In this document: positions 1 through 6,956 of the stretch, one piece after another
Numbering within the stretch: position 1 is the first letter of the stretch
Layout of the letters: each line of letters starts with the position of its first letter
From: Bacteroidales bacterium UBA3764
GTDB lineage: Bacteria > Bacteroidota > Bacteroidia > Bacteroidales > UBA932
DNA: 16,364 bases
Assembly (NCBI GenBank): GCA_002371115.1
Contig: DFFY01000002.1
Coordinates: 1 to 16,364, forward strand
Reading direction: 5' to 3'
Translations under genes and position numbers: made by a program
Notes under the pieces: generated by a model
Databases searched by the model: none
What the model saw: only the letters and a program-made list of their open reading frames with translations
Told to the model about the DNA's origin: nothing

Positions 1-414
1 AAAGCCCAGGAGCAGTACGATGAAAAACAGGCCCGCGAGCTCAAGAAAAAGCTGGCCAGGGATCAGTTCTCCCTTTGGGACTTCTATCAGCAAATCCAGC
101 AGGTGAAGAAGATGGGTAACATGAAAGACCTGGCCTCCATGATTCCCGGCGTAGGCAAGGCCCTCAAGGATGTGGATATTCCTGACGATGCTTTCAAGAG
201 CACGGAGGCCATCATCCTGTCCATGACTCCATACGAGCGCGAGCATCCGGAGGCCATCAACGGCTCCCGCCGCAAGCGCATTGCAGACGGTTCCGGCACT
301 TCGGTTCCCGAGGTGAACAAGCTGCTGAAGCAGTTTGAGGGTACGCGCAAACTCATGAAGGGCGTCGCAACGGGCTCGCTGTTGCAAAGAATGAGGGGGC
401 CGATTAAAAGGTAG
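1..414 (+). CDS. ffh: Signal recognition particle protein Ffh, C-terminal part (5' truncated)
   Basis: Open from base 1 and ending at TAG 412-414, this gives the last 137 residues of Ffh, the SRP GTPase subunit that binds 4.5S RNA and signal sequences of membrane proteins. Only the end of the G domain and the methionine-rich M domain are present. The M-domain signatures are clear: FSLWDFYQQ near residue 23, KKMGNM followed by MIPGVGK, then SMTPYERE, and the RNA-binding SRRKRIADGSGTSVPEVN helix-turn-helix followed by LLKQFEG. The start codon and GTPase motifs lie upstream of the window. The internal ATG at 103 is not a real start because homology continues before it. The stop codon lies inside the palindromic repeat at 413-481, and the next gene is convergent. 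Confidence 0.97.
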   Translation, partial: KAQEQYDEKQARELKKKLARDQFSLWDFYQQIQQVKKMGNMKDLASMIPGVGKALKDVDIPDDAFKSTEAIILSMTPYEREHPEAINGSRRKRIADGSGTSVPEVNKLLKQFEGTRKLMKGVATGSLLQRMRGPIKR

Positions 415-481
415 ATTCTTCGGCAGGCTCACCTGCCTCAGAATGACATGAAGCTGTCATTCTGAACGAAGTGAAGAATCT
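413..481. repeat. REP-like palindromic repeat, probable bidirectional terminator
   Basis: Outer arms AGATTCTTC (413-421) and GAAGAATCT (473-481) are perfect inverted repeats. Inner arms TCAGAATGACA (438-448) and TGTCATTCTGA (455-465) pair around a 6-base loop. The left arm carries a further small hairpin, GGCAGG-CTCA-CCTGCC (422-437), so the whole can fold as a branched cruciform. On the plus strand the outer arm is followed by T residues (481-484). It fills the gap between convergent ffh and the 5'-nucleotidase gene, which suits a two-way terminator. From memory, near-identical elements built on TGTCATTCTGA and GAAGAATCT recur in many bacterial genomes. No second copy was seen in this window. 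Confidence 0.8.
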
Positions 482-505
482 TTTAGTCGCCCTCATGAGT
501 AAACC

Positions 506-2251
506 TTACTTGAACAGTAGCGCCATATCCTGCTCCAGGGCAGTGTGGGCCAGTTTCTCAGGAACAAAATCCCACTTTCCAATGACGGCGGGGTTGCCAA
601 TGACCTCCGGGTCGATAGATCCGTTTTCCAGGAGGTAATCGTACAGCAGATTCCGGATTTCCGGATAGCGGGCAACGATGCGCTCGTCAATCTTGTCGCT
701 GTCGATGCCTGCTTCCTTGAGCAGGTTGCCGCCACCGCTGGCGCGGTAGGAGGTCATGGCTACGTTGTAGGTGCGGCCCGGCTCGAATGCGGCACCATCG
801 GCCATGGAGGCAATGACGATGCGGCTGCCGAAGGGCTTGGTGACGTCCACCGTATAGTTGATGCCGGCGGCGGAGTCAAAGTTGTAGGCGCGTTCCACGA
901 AGGACCAGCCCAGTTTCTGGTAGCGAGGGTCGTCCTTGCTCTGGATTTTGAGCACGTGGTCCGTGGGTTTGGCTATGGTGTTGATCCATTTGTTGTAGGA
1001 AACCTCCAGGTACTTCTGGATTTCTGCACCGGTCATGGTGACCACATAGAGTTGGTTCTCAAACGGATAGATGGTGAACAGGTCATTGAAAACCAGCGTG
1101 CCGGCCTTGACGTGGCCGTTGTAGGTGAGGGGAGCGCCGAAGGAAATCTGCGCCGGGGCCTGTGCCAGGCTCAGCGTGTGAATCAGGTTCATGTAGTCGC
1201 ACATGCCTTTGTAGGCGTCGCGGGTGTAGAGCTCCGTGTTCAGGACCCCCACTTCCTGTAGGGTGAAGGCGCGCACCGCCTCAAAATCCTTGCGGAAATG
1301 CTCGCGCATGGCGGCATCGGCCTTCTCCGCTTTGACGGGAATAAGGTCGGTCTCGAAGGATTTGCTAACAATCTGTCCGCCTTCCACTTTCAGGTGCATT
1401 TTTCCGTGGGCAACAAAGCGGCTGTGGCTGCCGGAATTGAGCAGGGCGCTGCTGTCGCGGGTCTCCACATAGGGCCTGTGGTCGTGGCCGCAGATAATCC
1501 AGTCCACGCCTTTCACCAGGTTGAAGGCATCCAGGGCCTCGGCTTCCATGACAGAACCGTCTCCTTTCCCGCAGGCGGAGTGCATGGCGGCCACCACTAC
1601 ATCCGGGTGCTCCTTGGCGCGCACCGCATCCACATCGGCCTGGATAATCTGGGCGATGGAAACGAAGTGCATGCCGCTCCAGAGGTCCTCGGAGAGCCAG
1701 GCCTTGATGTTGGCGTTGTTGTAGCCGATGACTGCTATCCGGAGCCCGGCTTTCTCCACCATTTTATATAAGGGGAAGTACGGCTTCCCGTTGTCGTTGC
1801 GGATGGCGTTGCCCGCCAGGAACGGCGCGCCCGCTTTCTGGAGGTCGGCCGCTACGCGGTCATATACCCGGTGCCCGGTTTCTATGTCGTGGTTGCCCAT
1901 GGCTACGGCGTCGTACTGCATGTACTCCAGCAGGCGGGGGAACAGGTGCGGCGTTATTGTATCGACATAGTTGAAATAGTAGGGAGCGTTGTCGCCCTGG
2001 AGGCAGTCGCCGGCATCTACCAGAAGGACATTCCCAAAGCCGTCGGCCGTGCGGACGCTGTCAATGTAATAGTTCATGGCAAAGAGCGACTTGCGCTGCT
2101 GGCCATCTACGTAGGTAGAGTCGAACCAGGTGCCATGTACGTCGTTGGTGGAAAGCACCGTGAGGGTGTAGTCCCCGTCCTTGAGCCTGTGCGTGCAAGA
2201 AAGCAGCAGCACCGAGAACAGGGCGAGGGTAAAGAGAAAACGCGTTTTCAT
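506..2251 (-). CDS. 5'-nucleotidase family metallophosphoesterase, lipoprotein
   Basis: A 581-residue member of the 5'-nucleotidase/UDP-sugar diphosphatase/2',3'-cyclic phosphodiesterase family, which cleaves nucleotides outside the cytoplasm so nucleosides can be taken up. The start chosen is ATG 2249-2251. It gives a clean lipoprotein signal, MKTRFLFTLALFSVLLLSC, with lipobox Cys19; a longer in-frame start at 2281 would run into the upstream gene. Two-metal phosphoesterase motifs are in order: DVHG (37-40), GDCLQG (81-86), GNHD (119-122), His224 in AAMHS, and GHDH (255-258). The C-terminal nucleotide-binding domain follows, with YPFENQLYVVTMTG and TSYRASGGG. It is the last gene of a minus-strand set, 13 bases after the antiporter stop, and convergent with ffh. 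The exact substrate (nucleotide, cyclic nucleotide or UDP-sugar) cannot be told from motifs. Confidence 0.93.
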   Translation of the reverse strand: MKTRFLFTLALFSVLLLSCTHRLKDGDYTLTVLSTNDVHGTWFDSTYVDGQQRKSLFAMNYYIDSVRTADGFGNVLLVDAGDCLQGDNAPYYFNYVDTITPHLFPRLLEYMQYDAVAMGNHDIETGHRVYDRVAADLQKAGAPFLAGNAIRNDNGKPYFPLYKMVEKAGLRIAVIGYNNANIKAWLSEDLWSGMHFVSIAQIIQADVDAVRAKEHPDVVVAAMHSACGKGDGSVMEAEALDAFNLVKGVDWIICGHDHRPYVETRDSSALLNSGSHSRFVAHGKMHLKVEGGQIVSKSFETDLIPVKAEKADAAMREHFRKDFEAVRAFTLQEVGVLNTELYTRDAYKGMCDYMNLIHTLSLAQAPAQISFGAPLTYNGHVKAGTLVFNDLFTIYPFENQLYVVTMTGAEIQKYLEVSYNKWINTIAKPTDHVLKIQSKDDPRYQKLGWSFVERAYNFDSAAGINYTVDVTKPFGSRIVIASMADGAAFEPGRTYNVAMTSYRASGGGNLLKEAGIDSDKIDERIVARYPEIRNLLYDYLLENGSIDPEVIGNPAVIGKWDFVPEKLAHTALEQDMALLFK

Positions 2252-2264
2252 ATGTGGTTGGTTT

Positions 2265-4511
2265 TTAGCCCATGAGGGCATCTATATCTGTGTGTTCGCC
2301 CACCAGCCAGAGGATATCGTCCTTTTCCAGTGGGGCTTGTGCATCGGGCACGTGCAAGGTCCCGTCTTGTTTTTCTATCCCGGCCACCAGGCAGTGGTAT
2401 TTGTCGCGGATGCCGCATTCCACCAGGTTTTTGCCCAGGAACGGAGAACTGCTTCCCACGGGCAGGCGGCGGAGCACCATCTCATCGGTACTGAAATCTT
2501 CCGGAAGCTGGGTCTCGACCGCCTTGAGTGCGGCGCCGAACGCTTCCAGCCCTTTGTCGGTGCCAATCACCTGGATGTGGTCGTGCGGGAAGATGCGGTC
2601 TGTCGCTTTGGGAATGTTGATGCGTTTGTTGCCCCGCAGGATGGACACTACGTGTACGCCGTATTGCTGTCCGAACGAGAGTTCCCGCAACTCTGCGCCG
2701 GCCCATTCCACCTCCGCGGGGATGTCGAAATCGGCCAGGTGCAAGTCCTTGTCCAGCAGGGTAGAGGCGTATTCGGGTTTTTTCTCGCCCAGATACTCCG
2801 CCCGTTTTTCCCGCGAATTCAGGTTGGTCATGAAGGTTTCCTCGATGCGGTGGGCATATTTCTTGGTCCAGCGGCTGAAGAGCATGAACGCAATCAGCGC
2901 CACTACAATGAGGGTAATCAGTAGCACGGACACGTGGAACAGGCGTGCCAATACGTAGAAGATAAATCCGGCGGCGATGGCAAAGCGCAGTACGACGCTG
3001 GCCACCAGGGGCGCGCGGTTGGCACGGTTCTCTTCCCAGAGGCTGGCGAATTCGGCGCTCTTGTTCATCTTGATCATGATGCCGCGAAGGAATGGGGCCA
3101 TGGCCATGATGATGACCGTGGCGGTGGCGATATGCGACCAGATACCGGGAATCCATTGTTCCGCCATCGGCAAAACGACGGTGAAGCCGATGATGCATAC
3201 GGCGATGCAGAGAATGCCGTACAGCAGCACATTCCGGAAGATGGCGCCGAGATACTGTTTCCACAGGTTGTCTTTGCCGGCACGGGGTTCGGACGATGCC
3301 GCATAGTTGTCCAGCACGGTGCGGATGCGCTCCGGCAGGTGTTTGTTCTGGAATTCGTAAACGGGACCCGCCAGGCGGATCATGTAGGGTGTCAGGAAGA
3401 TGGTAATTACCGAGACGGCCACCACGATGGGGTAGAGGAAATTGCTGGTGACCCCGAGTGCCACCCCCAGCGAAGCGATGATGAAGGCGAACTCGCCGAT
3501 TTGCGTGAGTGAGAAGCCGCACTGGACGGCCGTTTTGAGCGGCTGGCCGGAGAGCAGTACGCCCGCCGTGGCAAAGGTGGCCTGTCCCACAATTACCGTG
3601 AGGGTGATCACCAGAATGGGCAGCCAGTATTGGGCAATCATGGCCGGGTCCACCATCATGCCCACGGATACGAAGAAGATGGCCCCGAAGAGGTCCTTGA
3701 CGGGTTTTACCAGCCGTTCGATGTGTTCCGCCTCCAGCGTTTCCGCCAGGATGGAGCCCATGATAAAGGCACCGAACGCGGCGGAAAAACCGGTTTTTGC
3801 GGCGATGACCACCATCATGAAGCACAGGCCCAGGGACACCACCAGAAGGGTTTCGTCATTCATCAGGGAGCGCGTCTTGCGCAGGATGAGCGGAATCAGG
3901 TAAATGCCCACCAGCAGCCACAGGATGAGGAAAAATACCAGTTTGAGGATACTGCCCACCAGTTCTCCGCCCTCGAAGTTGGAGGATACGGCAACGGTGG
4001 AAAGCACCACCATGAGCACTACGGCCAGAATGTCTTCCAAGATGAGGATGGACATGACCAGCCCGGCGAATTTTTTCTTGGCAAGTCCCAGGTCCTCAAA
4101 GGCTTTGTAAATGATGGTGGTGGAACTCATGGAAATCATGCCGCCCAGGAACAGGGCGTCCATTTTGCTCCAGCCGAAGGCCGAGCCTACGGTGAACCCC
4201 AGGAAAATCATCCCTAAGATGATGGTGAGGGCGGCGATGATGGCCGGCCCTCCCACCTTGACAATCTTCTTGAAACTGAATTCCAGCCCCAGGGCAAAGA
4301 GCAGGAAAATGACGCCGATGTCTGACCAAACATGGATGCTGGCGGTGTCGATGACCGACGGCGTCAGGGTGAAATGGGGACTGGCAATGAAGCCGGCCAC
4401 AATATAGCCCAGCACCAGCGGCTGTTTCAATTTCTTGAAAACCAGCGTCATGATGCCGGCGCAGATGAGAATCAGCGCCAGGTCGGCTATCAGCGGGGCC
4501 AGGGTGTCCAT
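2265..4511 (-). CDS. CPA2-type cation/proton antiporter (Kef-like) with two C-terminal RCK_C domains
   Basis: A 748-residue inner-membrane transporter of the monovalent cation:proton antiporter-2 family, expected to exchange K+ or Na+ for H+. Residues 1-385 form the transporter core, with many hydrophobic spans, FLLFALGLEFSFKK (69-82), SMSSTTIIYKAFEDLG (127-142) and ILEDILAVV (157-165). A second group of about four hydrophobic spans follows at about 425-545. Two TrkA-C/RCK_C regulatory domains come next (about 595-665 and 678-745; for example PHDHIQVIGTDKGLEAF and KDDILWLVGEHTDID). No Rossmann NAD-binding RCK_N domain is seen, unlike E. coli KefB/KefC. The ATG directly follows the rny stop (TAAATG), so translation is probably coupled to rny. 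Ion specificity and the regulatory ligand are unknown. Confidence 0.93.
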   Translation of the reverse strand: MDTLAPLIADLALILICAGIMTLVFKKLKQPLVLGYIVAGFIASPHFTLTPSVIDTASIHVWSDIGVIFLLFALGLEFSFKKIVKVGGPAIIAALTIILGMIFLGFTVGSAFGWSKMDALFLGGMISMSSTTIIYKAFEDLGLAKKKFAGLVMSILILEDILAVVLMVVLSTVAVSSNFEGGELVGSILKLVFFLILWLLVGIYLIPLILRKTRSLMNDETLLVVSLGLCFMMVVIAAKTGFSAAFGAFIMGSILAETLEAEHIERLVKPVKDLFGAIFFVSVGMMVDPAMIAQYWLPILVITLTVIVGQATFATAGVLLSGQPLKTAVQCGFSLTQIGEFAFIIASLGVALGVTSNFLYPIVVAVSVITIFLTPYMIRLAGPVYEFQNKHLPERIRTVLDNYAASSEPRAGKDNLWKQYLGAIFRNVLLYGILCIAVCIIGFTVVLPMAEQWIPGIWSHIATATVIIMAMAPFLRGIMIKMNKSAEFASLWEENRANRAPLVASVVLRFAIAAGFIFYVLARLFHVSVLLITLIVVALIAFMLFSRWTKKYAHRIEETFMTNLNSREKRAEYLGEKKPEYASTLLDKDLHLADFDIPAEVEWAGAELRELSFGQQYGVHVVSILRGNKRINIPKATDRIFPHDHIQVIGTDKGLEAFGAALKAVETQLPEDFSTDEMVLRRLPVGSSSPFLGKNLVECGIRDKYHCLVAGIEKQDGTLHVPDAQAPLEKDDILWLVGEHTDIDALMG

Positions 4512-6053
4512 TTACTTGGCGTATGCGACGGAACGGGTTTCGCGGATAACGGTGATTTTCACCTGTCCGGGATAGGTCATCTCGTTCTGGATCTTCTGGG
4601 CGATTTCGCCGGAAAGGACCTCTGCGTCGTGGTCGCTCACTTGTTCAGCGCCCACAATGACGCGGAGTTCGCGGCCTGCCTGGATGGCATAGGCCTTGGT
4701 GACGCCGGGATAGGATCCGGCCAGGTTCTCCATGCCGCGCAGGCGCTTGATGTAGCTTTCAATCACTTCCCGGCGGGCACCCGGACGGGCTCCGGAGATG
4801 GCGTCGCCCACCAGCACCAGGGGAGCGTAGAGGGAGGTCATTTCCGTTTCCTCGTGATGGGCGCCAATGGCATTGCAGATTTCCGGCTTCTCCTTGTACT
4901 GCTCCGCCAGTTTCATGCCCAGCAGGGCGTGCGGCAGTTCGGGATCTTCCTCGGAAACTTTGCCGATATCGTGCAGGAGGCCGGCGCGCTTGGCAATCTT
5001 GGGATTCAGGCCCAGCTCGCTGGCCAGGATGGCGCAGATGTTGGCCACTTCACGGGAGTGCTGCAGCAGGTTCTGGCCATAGGAGGAACGGTATTTCATA
5101 CGGCCGATCAGGCGCACCAGTTCCATGCTCAGGCCATGGATGCCCAGGTCAATACAGGTGCGCTTGCCGGTTTCCAGGATTTCTTCTTCCAGCTGTTTCT
5201 GCACTTTGGTGACCACTTCCTCGATGCGGGCGGGATGGATGCGGCCATCTACCACCAGCTGGTGCAGGGCCAGGCGGGCCACCTCGCGCCGGACCGGGTC
5301 GAAGGCGCTCAGCAGGATGGCGTCCGGGGTGTCGTCCACCACGATTTCCACACCGGTAGCGGCCTCCAGGGCGCGTATGTTGCGGCCTTCGCGGCCAATG
5401 ATGCGGCCTTTGATCTCGTCACTTTCAATGGGGAAGGTGGTGACGGCGTTTTCGATGGCCGTTTCCGTAGCGGTGCGCTGGATGGTGTTAATCACAATAC
5501 GCTTGGCCTCCTTGGCAGCGTTCAGGCGGGCTTCGTCGATGGTATCGTTGATATAGGCCTGGGCCTCTGTGCGGGCTTCTGCCTTCATGTTTTCCATCAG
5601 CTGGGCCTTGGCTTCCTGGGCGGTCATGCCCGCAACGGTTTCAATCTGGCGGATGACCTGTCCGCGGAGCTGTTCGTATTCCGCCTCGCGTTCTTTCATC
5701 TGCTCTTCCTGGGCTTTGGCACTCGCTTTCTGGGCCTCCAGTTCTTTGTTTTTGCGGTCGGCCTCGTTCAGCTTCTGGTTCAGGCTGTTCTCCTTCTGTT
5801 TGATGCGGTTTTCCGCCTCGCGTATCTGGATGTTCTTCTCGTTCACCATTTTCTCATGCTCGCTCTTGAGGGAGAGATACTTTTCCTTGGCTTGGAGAAT
5901 GCGCTCGTTTTTGATTTTTTCGCCTTCCAGTTCTGCCTTTTCCAGGATTTCATCGCGTTTCCCCTTGAGGAAGGAGCGACGGATGAGTATGTACACGGCC
6001 AGTGCAATGACAGCGCCGGCTACGAATCCGATAAGTAAGCTCAAAATATTCAT
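4512..6053 (-). CDS. rny: Ribonuclease Y
   Basis: A 513-residue membrane-anchored endoribonuclease that starts mRNA decay. The order is the family's: an N-terminal membrane helix (residues 3-25), a long charged coiled coil (about 28-200), a KH RNA-binding domain with GRIIGREGRNIRALE (216-230), and an HD domain with His332, His361-Asp362 (LLHDIGK), His399-His400 and Asp417. Length is normal for the family and all HD residues are present. The only ATG keeping the membrane helix is 6051-6053. A strong terminator ends just upstream (6084), leaving about 30 AT-rich bases as leader, so the gene relies on readthrough or on a promoter I cannot assign. Its stop codon touches the antiporter start. Confidence 0.98.
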   Translation of the reverse strand: MNILSLLIGFVAGAVIALAVYILIRRSFLKGKRDEILEKAELEGEKIKNERILQAKEKYLSLKSEHEKMVNEKNIQIREAENRIKQKENSLNQKLNEADRKNKELEAQKASAKAQEEQMKEREAEYEQLRGQVIRQIETVAGMTAQEAKAQLMENMKAEARTEAQAYINDTIDEARLNAAKEAKRIVINTIQRTATETAIENAVTTFPIESDEIKGRIIGREGRNIRALEAATGVEIVVDDTPDAILLSAFDPVRREVARLALHQLVVDGRIHPARIEEVVTKVQKQLEEEILETGKRTCIDLGIHGLSMELVRLIGRMKYRSSYGQNLLQHSREVANICAILASELGLNPKIAKRAGLLHDIGKVSEEDPELPHALLGMKLAEQYKEKPEICNAIGAHHEETEMTSLYAPLVLVGDAISGARPGARREVIESYIKRLRGMENLAGSYPGVTKAYAIQAGRELRVIVGAEQVSDHDAEVLSGEIAQKIQNEMTYPGQVKITVIRETRSVAYAK

Positions 6054-6083
6054 AAAATATATAATAGTATGTTAGGTGTTTTC

Positions 6084-6118
6084 AAAAAAAGCAGCCTCCT
6101 TTTTCAAGGAAACTGCTT
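6084..6118 (-). terminator. Rho-independent terminator after the 6S-like RNA
   Basis: On the minus strand a 13-bp stem, AAGCAGTTTCCTT with AAGGAGGCTGCTT (two G-T pairs), closes on a GAAA tetraloop and is followed by a run of T. It is one of the clearest terminators in the window. It lies 9 bases beyond the closing helix of the structured RNA and about 30 bases before rny. Confidence 0.92.
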
Positions 6119-6126
6119 GATAAAAG

Positions 6127-6309
6127 AGCCGTCAGCATCTAGTCAGAAAATCTTATGCAAATAAGATTTGGGAGCCGGCCGGTTGCTGAGATCCCGCGTC
6201 CTGTGCTGGCACAGAATTCCTTGCGGTAACTGAGGGGCCTGTCATCCCCGGCCTGAGTCCACCCGGCGCGTTGAAACGTGTTGATTTCAGCTTTCGATGG
6301 GTGACGGCT
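6127..6309 (-). ncRNA. ssrS: Probable 6S RNA between zapA and rny
   Basis: The minus strand from 6309 to 6127 is bounded by perfectly complementary ends, AGCCGTCA and TGACGGCT, giving a molecule of about 183 nt, typical of 6S RNA. Inside the closing helix, CATC/GATG can continue the stem. A GC-rich block (GCCGG/CCGGC type pairings) forms a middle stem, and an apical hairpin TTCTGTG-CCAG-CACAGGA lies at 6199-6216. The 3' side of the central open region holds a perfect 9-bp hairpin, AAATCTTAT-TTGC-ATAAGATTT (6148-6169), resembling the small 3' bubble hairpin known in several 6S RNAs. 6S RNA binds the housekeeping RNA polymerase as a promoter mimic. Position directly after zapA is a recurrent 6S location, and a strong terminator follows. 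There is no protein-coding signal. Identity rests on shape, size and context, not on an alignment. Confidence 0.75.
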
Positions 6310-6595
6310 ATGCTTGTGTATCCTGCAGATAGCGTTCCAACTCCCTTGCCAGGGCTTGTTCGTCTTTTTTGTTGCTTTCCAGGTCCTTTTGCAGTCCCAG
6401 GCGGAGGACAGTTTCATTGAGGGCGATCATGGACAGCAGGTCGGAGACGTTTTTGCCGGGATGGCTGCGGGTGTAGGCGGCGAAGCGTTTGTTGATGGTT
6501 TCCGCAGCCTCACGGTACAGCTGTTCCGCTTCCGGAGTGCTGGCGGTGAGGTTGAAGATGCGACCGGCAATCTTTACGCTGATTTTTTGGTCCAT
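6308..6595 (-). CDS. zapA: Cell division protein ZapA
   Basis: A 95-residue ZapA-family protein, a small cytoplasmic factor that cross-links FtsZ filaments in the division ring. The N-terminal strand MDQKISVKIAGRIFNLTAS matches the family start pattern, followed by EAEQLYREAAETINKRF and MIALNETVLRLG, then a C-terminal coiled coil (about residues 65-93). The ATG at 6593-6595 lies one base after the stop of the upstream coiled-coil gene, so the two are probably co-translated. The TAG stop overlaps the first bases of the 6S-like RNA, so the RNA must come from processing of this transcript or from a promoter inside zapA. Confidence 0.93.
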   Translation of the reverse strand: MDQKISVKIAGRIFNLTASTPEAEQLYREAAETINKRFAAYTRSHPGKNVSDLLSMIALNETVLRLGLQKDLESNKKDEQALARELERYLQDTQA

Positions 6596-6596
6596 A

Positions 6597-6869
6597 CTAC
6601 GCTTCCTCCAAGTAGGAGATGCATTTATCGATCTCCTTGATTAAAGTGTCCACCTTGGCTTTGGTTTCCGGGCTGGGGGAGCCGCCGGAGAAAGCCTGGG
6701 CAAGTTTTTTGGTCTCTATCTCGGATTCCAGTTCATCAATCTGTTTCCTTAGGGCTTTCCCGGTTTCTTCACTCGCATGTAACTCCTGGCGGAGACGTTG
6801 GTTCGCCGCCTTCTCAGCCTCATAACGGGCAATCAGCTGTTCTATCTGTTTTCTGATGTCTTCCAGCAT
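6597..6869 (-). CDS. Small coiled-coil protein upstream of zapA (unknown function)
   Basis: A 90-residue, highly charged protein that is almost all heptad-like coiled coil (MLEDIRKQIEQLIARYEAEK onward), interrupted by a Gly/Ser/Pro stretch (SGGSPSPE), with no signal peptide or membrane span. I chose ATG 6867-6869. An in-frame GTG at 6882-6884 would add five residues, but it lies only a few bases from the start site predicted from the TATATTTG element. One base separates its stop from zapA. A division-ring role like that of ZapB is inferred only from the neighbour and the coiled coil; no family motif is recognised. Confidence 0.8.
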   Translation of the reverse strand: MLEDIRKQIEQLIARYEAEKAANQRLRQELHASEETGKALRKQIDELESEIETKKLAQAFSGGSPSPETKAKVDTLIKEIDKCISYLEEA

Positions 6870-6892
6870 GGCCGGTTTCAGCACTATTCATG

Positions 6893-6900
6893 CAAATATA
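6893..6900 (-). promoter_or_regulatory. Bacteroidota -7 promoter element TATATTTG for the coiled-coil gene–zapA–6S unit
   Basis: Exact match to TAnnTTTG on the minus strand, 23 bases before ATG 6869. Transcription would begin near 6886-6888. No good -33 TTTG is seen at 19-21 bases. It lies against the T-run of the preceding terminator. Confidence 0.7.
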
Positions 6901-6901
6901 C

Positions 6902-6940
6902 AAAAAAACTTCCAATGTTTTACCGCATTGGAAGTTTTTT
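6902..6940 (-). terminator. Rho-independent terminator of the phosphorylase operon
   Basis: Perfect inverted repeat AACTTCCAATG (6907-6917) and CATTGGAAGTT (6926-6936) with an 8-base loop, flanked by A and T runs that extend the stem to 15 bp. On the minus strand it ends in seven T residues, 17 bases after the stop of the second phosphorylase. The symmetry would also allow termination on the plus strand. Confidence 0.92.
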
Positions 6941-6956
6941 GTAAAAAATGTGTGAT

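Noticed and set aside
2482..3825. 447-codon minus-strand frame inside the antiporter gene
   Set aside because: Frame-shifted shadow of the antiporter; the product is Arg/His/Gly-rich low-complexity sequence while the antiporter frame is intact.
4332..6038. 568-codon open frame on the plus strand opposite rny and the antiporter start
   Set aside because: It is the antisense shadow of rny, whose KH and HD motifs are complete on the minus strand. The translated product is a compositional His/Gly/Phe/Ala-rich sequence with no domain pattern and no promoter.
6054..6086. TTTG–21 bases–TATATTTT as the rny promoter
   Set aside because: Transcription would begin within the first codons and remove the start of the membrane helix; kept only as part of a finding on the missing leader.
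6186..6240. Plus-strand CTGAGA and GCCGGCC, reminiscent of a TPP or other riboswitch
   Set aside because: The remaining thi-box elements are absent, no plus-strand gene follows, and the region folds better as the minus-strand RNA.
6139..6417. 92-codon minus-strand frame covering the zapA end and the 6S region
   Set aside because: It overlaps zapA in another frame and the structured RNA. There is no start signal, and the product has no pattern.
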